Shown here piece after piece: positions 28,177 through 36,721 of a DNA stretch of 64,000 nt. The notes under the pieces are model-generated. The model saw only the letters and a program-made list of their open reading frames with translations. It made no database searches and was not told the DNA's origin. The translations under genes were made by a program, and so were the position numbers. The first letter of the stretch is position 1; each line of letters starts with the position of its first letter. Source of the DNA: Glaciimonas soli (lineage in GTDB: Bacteria; Pseudomonadota; Gammaproteobacteria; Burkholderiales; Burkholderiaceae_D). The stretch is taken from assembly GCF_009497155.1 (NCBI RefSeq), contig NZ_WINI01000004.1, positions 124,001 to 188,000 on the forward strand, given 5' to 3'.

Positions 28177-29592
28177 TCAGACACGTCCATAAGTGTCTTG
28201 GAAGCGCACGATATCGTCTTCACCAAGATATTCACCGCTTTGCACTTCAATCATGACCAGATTGAGCATGCCGGGGTTTTCCAGGCGATGTTTATGGCCT
28301 GCGGGAATGTAAGTAGATTCGTTGGTTCTGACGAACAGCTCATTGTCGCCATTAACGACTCTGGCCATACCGCTGACGACGATCCAGTGTTCGCTACGAT
28401 GATGGTGCATTTGCAGAGATAAGGACGCGCCCGGTTTGACTTCAATACGCTTGATCTTGAAGCCAGGGTCTTCCTCGAGCACTGTATAAGTGCCCCATGG
28501 ACGATGTACGGTCAGGTGATGTTTGTGGGCGTCGTGCCCTTGCGCTTTCAGTTCTGCATAGAGATGCTTAACGTCCTGCGCGCGGGATTTATCGGCCACC
28601 AGCAAGGCATCGGGTGTATCAACGATAATCAGATTGTCGATACCGACCGCACCAACGACACGCTTATTACTTTGGATATAGCAGTTGCTGACATCATGCA
28701 ATAACGCGCTGCCATCAATCCGATTGCCGTTATCGTCAGCAGCCGACAGATCACCAAGTGCGCTCCAGGAGCCGATATCGCTCCAACCAATATTGCAAGG
28801 CACCACTGCTATCAGGCTTGATTGTTCCATGACGCTGTAATCAATGGAGCTATCCGGAACTTGCGCGAAGCTGGCTGCATCGAGTTCAAGTTCTGCGAAG
28901 CCTTTGCCTTCCGCTCTGCGAGATTGCTCAATACATGCTTTGGTTGCGGCAAGAATTTCCGGGCAGTGCTGCTCCATTGCCTGCAACATGGTGCCGGCCT
29001 TGAAACAGAACATCCCCGAATTCCATAAGAAGCGACCGGACTCGAGATATTCCTGAGCTTTTTCGAGAGAAGGCTTTTCTACAAAACGCAGCACTTTGTT
29101 GCCTTCGGATTCGATGTAACCATAGCCGGTTTCAGGCACATCCGGCTGGATGCCGAACGTCACAATTTTGCCTTGTTGCGCTAGTTCTGCTGCATCGATC
29201 ACGGCGTTGGCGAATGACTCCTGGTGTTCAATCAGGTGGTCTGCGGCCAACACGAGCATGATCGCCTCTTCGCCATGCGCCTTGACTACATGAAGTGCAG
29301 CAGCCGCTATGGCAGCTGAAGTATTGCGCCCAAAGGGTTCCAGAATGAATGATGTCGGCAACTGAGCCTTGTTGACTTCCCTGAATTCATCTTCGGTCTT
29401 AAAGAAGAGTTCGCGATTGGTGACCGTCAGAACTTCCTTCACGCCGGGTAATGTCGCGCCTCGCAGGAAAGCTTTTTGCAACAGGCTTTGCCCATCTGCC
29501 AGGCGAATGAATGGCTTAGGATGAAGCTCACGGGAAACAGGCCAGAGACGTGAACCTGCACCACCACATAAAATTGTCGGAACCAAACGCAT
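28177..29592 (-). CDS. manC: mannose-1-phosphate guanylyltransferase / mannose-6-phosphate isomerase
   Basis: This is a bifunctional enzyme of the AlgA/ManC/CpsB type (471 aa) making GDP-mannose. The N-terminal nucleotidyltransferase has TILCGGAGSRLWPVSRE and FGIQPDVPETGYGYIE. The C-terminal cupin isomerase has HRPWGTYTVLEEDPGFKIKR and SLSLQMHHHRSEHWIVVSG with its metal-binding His residues. A GTG at 29607 is possible, but the ATG at 29592 gives the family N-terminus (MRLVPTILCGG). It is the first gene of the capsule operon, with a 114-bp gap to kpsE, and implies a mannose-derived sugar in the polymer. Confidence 0.93.
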   Translation of the reverse strand: MRLVPTILCGGAGSRLWPVSRELHPKPFIRLADGQSLLQKAFLRGATLPGVKEVLTVTNRELFFKTEDEFREVNKAQLPTSFILEPFGRNTSAAIAAAALHVVKAHGEEAIMLVLAADHLIEHQESFANAVIDAAELAQQGKIVTFGIQPDVPETGYGYIESEGNKVLRFVEKPSLEKAQEYLESGRFLWNSGMFCFKAGTMLQAMEQHCPEILAATKACIEQSRRAEGKGFAELELDAASFAQVPDSSIDYSVMEQSSLIAVVPCNIGWSDIGSWSALGDLSAADDNGNRIDGSALLHDVSNCYIQSNKRVVGAVGIDNLIIVDTPDALLVADKSRAQDVKHLYAELKAQGHDAHKHHLTVHRPWGTYTVLEEDPGFKIKRIEVKPGASLSLQMHHHRSEHWIVVSGMARVVNGDNELFVRTNESTYIPAGHKHRLENPGMLNLVMIEVQSGEYLGEDDIVRFQDTYGRV

Positions 29593-30312
29593 GGATATAT
29601 ATCTCACTCACATTTTTTATATATTTAACTATCCGTCGACGCTATTGTCATGCTGGCAAGCTACGACAATGAATTCATCAACTCGAGCTTGGCAGCCACG
29701 ATTGCATCAGTTTCTCAGCGAATCACTGCCTTAAATACTGCTTAATTCGACCTAAGAAAAAACGCAGTCTTAAGACTGCGTTTTTTGTAAAAGTATCGTT
29801 TACACGCTTAACGCGCTCAAATGGCACGTGATATTGGCGGAAAATATTATCACGGGCCTTTTTTAAAAGATGTTATTCTTGCCATCAAGAAATCTTTGCA
29901 CAAATAAAATGTTTCTTGACAATATCCCCCATAAAGCAATAATTAAGAATTTTCTTAAAGCAAGTTAAAAAGTGCATTCAACGCCTTAGAGTAGCGTCGA
30001 AAATTGACAAATTTCAGCGCTTCGTTATTTCCTATAAAACAAATTCCCAAAAAAAATCCGGCGTAATCCATCGTAGAAATTAGTTTTCTGCAGGAAACTT
30101 TCTTTGTTTTTTTGCAGTTATATGCAAACAAGTTTATATGCGTTTTTTGGGTGGACTTGACCGTATGTCTCAGTTTGAGAAATATCGATGTATTTGGACG
30201 CAAAGCTTCCTGCATAGAAATATATGCATACACTTTTTCATAGTCGTGAAGGGAATGCTGATTAATCGGCGATGTTGATCTCAGCTTTGACTTTCAAACT
30301 TCCAAACCGCAC
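29593..30312. other. gene-free AT-rich region upstream of the capsule operon
   Basis: This is 720 bp between manC and the small membrane protein gene. It holds a perfect terminator-like hairpin at 29757-29786 and, from about 29860 to 30260, an AT-rich stretch with no credible gene. The capsule promoter must lie between the hairpin and manC (29593-29756). I searched this part by eye for a JUMPstart/ops element (GGCGGTAG-type) and did not find one. Confidence 0.6.
29757..29786. terminator. bidirectional rho-independent terminator
   Basis: This is a perfect inverted repeat: AAAAAACGCAGTCTT followed by AAGACTGCGTTTTTT, giving a GC-containing stem flanked by A6 and T6. It can terminate in both directions. 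It insulates the capsule promoter from leftward transcription coming from the P450 operon. Confidence 0.85.
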
Positions 30313-30657
30313 TTAACGAATAGTGCGCTTCTCCAATCCTTTGTTAAGAATGAAATCCACCAGCGGTTGCTCGCGCTTATTGGCACGATAGCAATGATCT
30401 GCCTGGAAGTGGTTGGTAAGCCAGATGACGGCTTTTGCCCAACGTCGGTGGCGCATCCGCCACGCATGCGACGAGATGGATTCCCATGCGTAGCCATTGA
30501 ATACGGTGGCATTGACGAAATGGTCGAGCGCCCGCACACCTGCGCGGCCGCGTGCGGGGTTTCCTGCAAAACCGACAAAAACGATGATCAGATAACCCAG
30601 CAGTGCCAGCGGGACGATTATTGTCATCAATAAAAAACCAGCGATTCTTTCTTTCAC
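30313..30657 (-). CDS. conserved small membrane protein, P450 operon
   Basis: This is a 114-aa protein with an N-terminal hydrophobic stretch (IAGFLLMTIIVPLALLGYLI, then IVFVGFAG). A polar, Trp/His-rich remainder follows (LDHFVNATVFNGYAWESIS, HAWRMRHRRWAKAVIW). I do not recognise a named family. It overlaps the cytochrome P450 stop by 4 bp (ATGA), so it is the third gene of a translationally coupled operon. Confidence 0.65.
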   Translation of the reverse strand: MKERIAGFLLMTIIVPLALLGYLIIVFVGFAGNPARGRAGVRALDHFVNATVFNGYAWESISSHAWRMRHRRWAKAVIWLTNHFQADHCYRANKREQPLVDFILNKGLEKRTIR

Positions 30658-32063
30658 AGCTGCTCTCTTAATGGTTCTATTGTTGTGCGTTTAAATACGG
30701 CCAAACTGATGCCGTTTTCTGAGCGGATAGTGAGTCGGCCTACCGGTTTGGGCATGTTACCAACCACAGATTCAAAACGGTAGCGTCTGGCTAACGTGCC
30801 AAGAATGAGGCTGGCTTCCTGCAAGGCGAATGACGCACCCATGCATACTCTGGGGCCCAAACCGAATGGCAAGTAGGCACACTTCAGGGAATCTTTGGCG
30901 CTTTCGCTAGCATAGCGATCAGGATCAAACTCATCCGGTCGCTCCCATAAGTCGCGGTGTCGGTGTATCAACCACGGAGCAATAATAATCGAGGCATTTG
31001 CGTGTACGGTTTTGTCGCGCATCTGCTGAGTTTCGGCCACTTGCCGTGCGATGAAACCGACTGGCGGATACAGGCGCAAGGTTTCGCGGAATACGTTGCG
31101 AATCAGCTCCATGCTTTTAATGTCTGCATATTCTGGCGGCTCACTCCCCATGACGACAACTGCCTCGTTGTGCATGCGCTCCTGAATATCGGTATCCATA
31201 GCCATCAAATACAGCGACCAGGACAGCGCACTGGCCGAGGTTTCATGGCCTGCCAGAAACAACATCGCGACCTGATCAACCAGCTCATCAAAACTGAAAC
31301 CTTTTCCGGTAGCAGGGTCAACTGCCTCTAATAACGAGGAAAGAATATCGTCATACGCGCCGGGATTGCCCTGATGATAGGCATCGAAACGGGTGCGAAT
31401 GAAACGCTCCAACACACTGCGAATCTCTTTTGCGGCGCGCTTGCTTTTGTAGATGGTGAACCAGGGAGCAAGCCAGTTGGGGAAGCGAAAGATGATCGGC
31501 ATCAGAAGCCGCGGCGCCATTTCCTGGAAACGTTCGAAGGCGTGAAAGATGGTGCGCGCGTCGTCTCCTTCCAGAGGAATCGAGAGGATGGTACGGAAGA
31601 TGATATCGGCAGTGACGTGCGTCATTTCCAGATCGACGTTGGTGGTCACGCCATCCGGCAGCGCGTCCATGCGTTCCACCATGGCGTTTGCGGCGGCATT
31701 CATCAGCGGGAAAACCAGCTTCAGACGCGTCTGGGCAAACGACTGATCCATCATGCCGCGCTGACGCTCCCATTGTTCGCCATTGGTAGTAAAAATGCTT
31801 TCACCCAATAGCGGTTCGAGCGCCTTTCCCAGCAAGTCATGCTTGGGAAAAACATTCGCATCTTCGACCAGCACCTGACGCACCAGTTTGGGCTCATTGA
31901 CCATGTATAGATCCAGGCCGGGCAAATGCACCTCGCCCATTTTCATGCGATAACTACGCTCATACAATCCATCGAGCCAAGAGCGACGCTTGCCGAAAAA
32001 CGTCCATAACACGGATGCTTTGTTTTTTTTGGGCTGGGGATAAACCGGACAGTGTCGGCTCAT
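30654..32063 (-). CDS. cytochrome P450
   Basis: This is a heme-thiolate monooxygenase of 469 aa. Seen in sequence: the I-helix oxygen-binding motif AGHETS (271-276), the K-helix E327-x-x-R330 (FRETLRLYPPVGF), the PERF-like region DEFDPDRYAS, and the heme ligand motif FGLGPRVCMG with Cys408. There is no membrane anchor and no fused reductase, so it needs separate redox partners, which are not nearby. The overall pattern resembles bacterial P450s close to fatty-acid/CYP4-like groups, but the substrate cannot be given. It overlaps neighbours by 4 bp on both sides. Confidence 0.93.
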   Translation of the reverse strand: MSRHCPVYPQPKKNKASVLWTFFGKRRSWLDGLYERSYRMKMGEVHLPGLDLYMVNEPKLVRQVLVEDANVFPKHDLLGKALEPLLGESIFTTNGEQWERQRGMMDQSFAQTRLKLVFPLMNAAANAMVERMDALPDGVTTNVDLEMTHVTADIIFRTILSIPLEGDDARTIFHAFERFQEMAPRLLMPIIFRFPNWLAPWFTIYKSKRAAKEIRSVLERFIRTRFDAYHQGNPGAYDDILSSLLEAVDPATGKGFSFDELVDQVAMLFLAGHETSASALSWSLYLMAMDTDIQERMHNEAVVVMGSEPPEYADIKSMELIRNVFRETLRLYPPVGFIARQVAETQQMRDKTVHANASIIIAPWLIHRHRDLWERPDEFDPDRYASESAKDSLKCAYLPFGLGPRVCMGASFALQEASLILGTLARRYRFESVVGNMPKPVGRLTIRSENGISLAVFKRTTIEPLREQL

Positions 32064-33262
32064 GAAAATACTTTCGGTCGCTTATAGTGTTGAACTGATG
32101 GCAGGGATTGATGGCGTTCTGCCAGCGTGAGATGGCCAGCGGTGATGGCAAAGTAGTCGTACTCGCCAGCCTTCTCGCTCGCCATGACATACTGAAAGTG
32201 CGTCCGATACCAATTGCGACGGATTTTTGCATACGTTGCTGGCGCAAACAATCTGGCAAAACGCGGAGACAACAATTTAGGCTTGGGCTCATCCGGGTTA
32301 ACCTGCGAAATACCAGATACGGCGATGGGATCAACCAGCGCGAAACAGGCACCATCGGTAGGAGCCGTAAAATCTATCCAGTCCAATTTTTCTGCCTGCG
32401 CCAGCGTAGACAAAGCATCACGGAACTGCTGCGCTTGTGGCAACAGGCTGACAATCGGTATGCATTGACCCAATGTCAGCAGGCTGATGCGGGAGCGTTG
32501 CTGCTGCAGAAGCTCAGGATCTATCGCTAACGCGCGCGCCAGAACGATGGTCGCCATGATCGTTCCTGTACTGTGCCCGACAATCAGAATTTCGTCCGCA
32601 TCGGAATTGCTGGCTTTAGCCACGATATGCCTAGCCATTTCATTGAGCCGCGCATCCAGATCCGGCAAATTGCCCAACCCCTGTTGCGCCGAAAACGCGT
32701 AAATTCGCAATAACCAATAGCTGTTCATGCGCCGCTCAAGCAAGCGTCCGCCCTGAATCAACAGCCCGAAGGCTCCCAAACCGGCAATTGCGCCCACCCA
32801 CCATGGCATTTCAGCAAGCGCGATCAGTTGATATGCTCCGACCGCAGCACCCGATGCGAGACCCAACACAGTCAATAATATTGCCAACGGAAACAAGGCC
32901 GTGACAAATGGCGGCCAGGAAGCTTTCAGAACACGTGACAACGCGCCGCTGGACAGATAAATCCAAAACGCGCGTAAATAAGCTGCCAGCACCTGTATTT
33001 CATCGCGAACCCAATGTGCGCGAACAATATCGTCCCAATGCAAGAACTCATAATGGATTGCGGTGCGTTGATCACCAACGCCGGATTGGATCTGCCAACT
33101 GCTGGAGATGTCTGATGAGCGCCGCCGTGGGCCGACCTGCGCATTAAGTCCGCCAACGGCACATTGTTTCGCGGCCTCTCTCTGATACAGCAGGCGGTAA
33201 AATGCCGCTCCTCTGGGATCAAAGCCGCTTATATAAAAGACATGGCGTTTTTTTACAGTCAA
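32060..33262 (-). CDS. membrane-associated alpha/beta-hydrolase-like protein
   Basis: This is a 400-aa protein that starts with a strand and turn typical of lipase-like folds (KRHVFYISGFDPRGAAFYRL). It has two hydrophobic segments (LFPLAILLTVLGLASGAAVG, then WVGAIAGLGAFGLLIQGG). It carries a nucleophile elbow GHSTG (LIVGHSTGTIMATIVLARAL). A conserved region DWIDFTAPTDGACFALVDP follows, and a late His (AITAGHLTLAERHQ) could complete the triad. The family is not one I can name. It is the first gene of the operon with the P450, suggesting a lipid or ester substrate shared with it. Confidence 0.7.
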   Translation of the reverse strand: MTVKKRHVFYISGFDPRGAAFYRLLYQREAAKQCAVGGLNAQVGPRRRSSDISSSWQIQSGVGDQRTAIHYEFLHWDDIVRAHWVRDEIQVLAAYLRAFWIYLSSGALSRVLKASWPPFVTALFPLAILLTVLGLASGAAVGAYQLIALAEMPWWVGAIAGLGAFGLLIQGGRLLERRMNSYWLLRIYAFSAQQGLGNLPDLDARLNEMARHIVAKASNSDADEILIVGHSTGTIMATIVLARALAIDPELLQQQRSRISLLTLGQCIPIVSLLPQAQQFRDALSTLAQAEKLDWIDFTAPTDGACFALVDPIAVSGISQVNPDEPKPKLLSPRFARLFAPATYAKIRRNWYRTHFQYVMASEKAGEYDYFAITAGHLTLAERHQSLPSVQHYKRPKVFS

Positions 33263-33423
33263 AGCGAAAAGGTCCGGTTATTTGGTGGGCTGAAGAAATA
33301 AAGATGCAATTATAGTCATATCGGCTGTCTCAGAATTTTTTGATAAGTATGTCCAGACTTATGACAGCGGGTCGAATCTGATAGCCTAGTCATTTCATGC
33401 ATCTAAAAAAAAGGGGATACGTC

Positions 33424-34071
33424 ATGTCGTTTCAACATTATTGGCTTTTCCTTCCAGCCTGCTTCGCAGTCAACATGGCACTCGGTCCGAATAACGTGTT
33501 ATCACTTTCCAACGGCGCGCGTTACGGTTTGCGCTATTCCGTCTTTGCTGCAGGTGGGCGGCTGCTGGCTTTCGCACTCATGATCGCGATCGCCGGCTTT
33601 GGTCTTGGCGCGCTTCTGCTCGCATCACAAACGCTCTTCACGGTGTTGAAATTTGGCGGGGCAGCCTACCTCGTGTGGATCGGCATCAAATTATTTCGCT
33701 CCGGTCCGGCTCTGCTGTCGCCCTCGGTTAACGACGATCCTGGCGAAAACTCCGCCGCTTCGGGCAAGCTACGTCGCCTTGCAAAGCAAGAGTTTCTGGT
33801 CGCCGCGGGAAATCCGAAAGCAATTTTGGTTTTCACCGCTTTTTTCCCGCAATTTGTCGATAGCTCAGCTTATACCGCCAGCTTCGTCGTGCTCGGTGCG
33901 ACGTTTTTGTTGCTTGAAATGGTCGCCATTACCATCTACGGAATGATAGGTACACGGCTCGGGACAATGGCAAGTGACGCACAAGGATTTCGATGGGTCA
34001 ATCGGATCAGCGGGACGTTGATGATAGGGTTCGGTTTGCTACTGATGTTTGTGCGGCGGCCTGCGACTTGA
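33424..34071 (+). CDS. LysE family translocator
   Basis: This is an inner-membrane amino-acid or metabolite exporter of the LysE/RhtB superfamily, 215 aa. The N-terminal motif (FAVNMALGPNNVLSLSNGAR) matches the family's GPG/GPN signature, and five to six membrane segments follow, with GNPKAILVFTAFFPQFVD in the middle. The frame is open to 33397, but the ATG at 33424 has a GGGGA ribosome binding site and the family N-terminus. Confidence 0.88.
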   Translation: MSFQHYWLFLPACFAVNMALGPNNVLSLSNGARYGLRYSVFAAGGRLLAFALMIAIAGFGLGALLLASQTLFTVLKFGGAAYLVWIGIKLFRSGPALLSPSVNDDPGENSAASGKLRRLAKQEFLVAAGNPKAILVFTAFFPQFVDSSAYTASFVVLGATFLLLEMVAITIYGMIGTRLGTMASDAQGFRWVNRISGTLMIGFGLLLMFVRRPAT

Positions 34072-34120
34072 TTGAGAAATGTACTCTGATAAAACGCCGA
34101 CGCCTAAAGGAATATAGAAA

Positions 34121-34163
34121 ATTGACTCGGAGCAGCCACCTGAAACAGCCGCTCCGAATCAAT
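34121..34163 (-). terminator. hairpin downstream of the M3 peptidase gene
   Basis: Arms ATTGACTCGGAGCAGC (34121-34136) and GCCGCTCCGAATCAAT (34148-34163) pair over 16 positions with two mismatches of the G-T type, with an 11-nt loop. On the minus strand the stem is followed by TTTCTATATT. It lies 27 bp after the peptidase stop and is also downstream of the convergent LysE gene. Confidence 0.65.
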
Positions 34164-34189
34164 ATTATTGACGATTAAGATTCATCAAA

Positions 34190-36397
34190 TTACTCAGCAG
34201 CCCCCGCCAATCCTCGTGCCTCTAACAAAGGCCCAACATCCGGTCCACGTCCGTAGAAGTCCTTGAACAATCCACTCGGATCAGCGCTATAGCCGTGTGA
34301 CAGCACTTTAGCGCGCAACAAGTCGCCGTTTTCGCGCTTTAAACCGCCGTGAGTGTTCATCCAATGTTCGGTGTCTTTGGCTAACACGTCGCTCCAGATG
34401 TAAGCGTAATAACCGGCTGAGTAGCCACTGGCGAATACATGCTGGAAGTAAGCGGTGTGATAACGCGGTGGCACTACATAACCTTCGCCGCTTGTTGCCG
34501 ACTGCAATGCCCGTGCTTCAAATGCCATCACGTCTTTGGCGGCGGGAGTTTTGCCAGCAGGGATCTGATGCCATGCCTGATCAAGCATTGCTGCTGCCAG
34601 ATATTCCGAGGTATCAAATCCAGCATTGAATTTTTGTGCTGCCAGCAGCTTGTCGACCAGTGCCTGCGGCATTGCTGCGCCGGTTTGATAATGTTTGGCA
34701 TAGTTGGCCAGAACCTGCGGATTGTGCGCCCACATTTCGTTGAATTGTGATGGGTATTCGACGAAATCAGGCGGCACATTTGTACCGGAGAACATCGGGT
34801 ATTCCACGTTGGAGAACATGCCGTGCATAGCGTGACCGAACTCGTGGAACATGGTGGTGACTTCTTCGAAAGTCAGCAATACCGGTTTGCCCGCTGGCGG
34901 TTTGACGATATTGATATTGTTGGATACCACTGCTTTGGTGCCGAACAGGTGCGATTGCTCAACATAGGTATTCATCCATGCACCACCCTGCTTATTTTCG
35001 CGTGCAAATGGATCGAACAGGAATAAAGCCAATGGTGAGCCATCTTTGTCGAATACTTCAAACACACGCACATCTTGCTGATACACCGGCAAGTCGAAAC
35101 GTTCTTTGAAGCTGATGCCATACAGTTGATGCGCGGCATAGAACACGCCGTCTTGCAGCACATGGTTCAATTCAAAGTAAGGCTTGATTTGGGATTCGTC
35201 GAAGTTGTAACGCGCCTTACGCACTTGCTCCGCATAGAACGCCCAATCCCACGGCTGTAATTTGAACGGTTTGGTGTGGCTTGCTTTGGCCTGACGGTTG
35301 ATCAACTGCTGCATCGCTGCAGCTTCCTTGCGGGCATTGGCGGCAGCCGCCGGTGCCAATTGCGCCAACATCTGGTTGACCGCAGCTGGCGTACCGGCAG
35401 TCTCATCTTCCAAGACATACGCGGCATGGCTTGCATAGCCTAACAACGCAGCGCGCTGGGCGCGCAATTTGACGATCTGAGCGACGTTGGCGACATTATC
35501 GGCGTTACCGCCATCGCCACGGTTAATCGATGCCTTATAAATGCGTTCGCGCAGCTGGCGATTTTTGAGTTGCACCAATATCGCCTGGTCGGTCGTGTTT
35601 TGCAATGCGATCAGCCATTTACCGTCGAGATTGCGTTTGCTGGCTGCCTGCGCCGCAGCGGCAATACGTTCCGACGACAAGCCATCCAGATCATGCAAAC
35701 GATCGACTACCACCGCACCTTCAGTATTCTGTTTCAGCAAAGTTTGCTGAAATTGCGTGGTGAGTGATGAAATCTGTTGATTCATTTGACGCAGCTGATC
35801 TTTGTCAGCCGCAGACAAGCGCGCACCGGCTCGGACGAAGTCGGTGCGATAACGTTCCAGCAAGCGCAGCGATTCAGGATCTAGCCCCAGAGCGGCGCGC
35901 TGTTGATACAGCTGCTCGATGCGGGCGAATAGCTGCGGATCAAGAGAGATCGCATCCTCATGCGCTGCCAGTTTCGGCGCCATCTCTTCCTGCGTCTGAT
36001 CCAGAATCGGGCTGGTGTTAGCGCCGATGAGATTAAAAAAGACGTCTTTAACCCGCGTCAGCATCTGACCGGAGCGTTCCAGCGCAACGATCGTGTTATC
36101 AAACGTCGGTGCCGCGGGATTGGTCGCGATCGCACTGACCTCCTGACGCTGCTGCGCCATGCCAGCTTCAAACGCCGGTTTAAAGTCCTTATCTTTAATC
36201 TTATCGAACGGCGGCAGATGGAAAGGCAAAGTGCTGACCTGCGCAAAGGGCGAGCTGGCAGCGAGTGTCAAGGCGGGTACTGCGGTGGGTGCAGGTGTAA
36301 CTTGCGATGTCTTGACCGGCATATCGCAGCCCATCAATCCTGCTGCTGCGGTGAACATCAATCCAACTATTGAAATACGTCGTGGTGAAACTTGCAT
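34190..36397 (-). CDS. M3 family metallopeptidase (peptidyl-dipeptidase Dcp-like) lipoprotein
   Basis: This is a zinc peptidase of the thimet/Dcp family, 735 aa. The catalytic motif is HEFGHAMHGMFS, with the downstream third-ligand Glu region in EYPSQFNEMWAHN. The C-terminal RYHTAYFQHVFASGYSAGYY is the family's substrate-binding block. The N-terminus is a lipoprotein signal (ISIVGLMFTAAAGLMGCDMP), so the enzyme is probably periplasmic. The ATG at 36397 has an AGGAGA site, and the longer frame to 36436 is rejected. A decayed second copy of part of this gene lies at 37192-37268. Confidence 0.92.
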   Translation of the reverse strand: MQVSPRRISIVGLMFTAAAGLMGCDMPVKTSQVTPAPTAVPALTLAASSPFAQVSTLPFHLPPFDKIKDKDFKPAFEAGMAQQRQEVSAIATNPAAPTFDNTIVALERSGQMLTRVKDVFFNLIGANTSPILDQTQEEMAPKLAAHEDAISLDPQLFARIEQLYQQRAALGLDPESLRLLERYRTDFVRAGARLSAADKDQLRQMNQQISSLTTQFQQTLLKQNTEGAVVVDRLHDLDGLSSERIAAAAQAASKRNLDGKWLIALQNTTDQAILVQLKNRQLRERIYKASINRGDGGNADNVANVAQIVKLRAQRAALLGYASHAAYVLEDETAGTPAAVNQMLAQLAPAAAANARKEAAAMQQLINRQAKASHTKPFKLQPWDWAFYAEQVRKARYNFDESQIKPYFELNHVLQDGVFYAAHQLYGISFKERFDLPVYQQDVRVFEVFDKDGSPLALFLFDPFARENKQGGAWMNTYVEQSHLFGTKAVVSNNINIVKPPAGKPVLLTFEEVTTMFHEFGHAMHGMFSNVEYPMFSGTNVPPDFVEYPSQFNEMWAHNPQVLANYAKHYQTGAAMPQALVDKLLAAQKFNAGFDTSEYLAAAMLDQAWHQIPAGKTPAAKDVMAFEARALQSATSGEGYVVPPRYHTAYFQHVFASGYSAGYYAYIWSDVLAKDTEHWMNTHGGLKRENGDLLRAKVLSHGYSADPSGLFKDFYGRGPDVGPLLEARGLAGAAE

Positions 36398-36491
36398 TGC
36401 ATCTCCTGTACCGGTTGTTGATTTTTGTCGGAGCATTTTACGCCAGCATTCAATGCCGTGAGGAAAGATGCGATGTTTTGATGAAAAGCAT

Positions 36492-36527
36492 GTAAGGCAG
36501 GACAGTGAAATATCCGTCCGGCCTTAC
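36492..36527 (-). terminator. remnant terminator hairpin of the lost porin copy
   Basis: GTAAGGCAGGAC (36492-36503) pairs with GTCCGGCCTTAC (36516-36527) with one G-T mismatch, across a 12-nt loop containing GAAATATC. It occupies the same position relative to the porin remnant as the intact hairpin at 37281-37318 does to the intact porin, and shares the AAGGCA...GAAATATC layout. Confidence 0.55.
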
Positions 36528-36530
36528 CCG

Positions 36531-36620
36531 ATTTTGGAAGCGCTGTTGAATCCGGTCGACGACACCGATCTGACTATCGCCATAAGCAAGATCATCACGC
36601 GATAAGCCGGGCACCATCAA
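36531..36620 (-). pseudogene. 3' remnant of a duplicated porin gene
   Basis: On the minus strand this encodes GLSRDDLAYGDSQIGVVDRI followed by QQRF. The intact porin ends GLSRDDLAFGSSQTGVISGI then QHRF-stop. The stop codon (TTA on the plus strand at 37352) is TTG here, so the frame reads through into the hairpin. Nothing recognisable as porin precedes GLSRDD, so only the last 25-30 codons survive. Confidence 0.8.
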
Positions 36621-36721
36621 CAACGCTGGAAAATTGAAATGAGATACCATAACAGCGCATATCAGTGCATATCAGCGCTTTTCTCACGCTAACAATTTAC
36701 TCTTCACCATAAATAATTTGA

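Noticed and set aside
29593-29756. JUMPstart/ops element expected before a capsule operon
   Set aside because: I looked for a GGCGGTAG-type core on the minus strand upstream of manC and found none.
29955-30233. 92-codon leftward open frame in the AT-rich stretch
   Set aside because: Composition follows the local AT bias, there is no ribosome binding site and no recognisable domain. It is probably chance.
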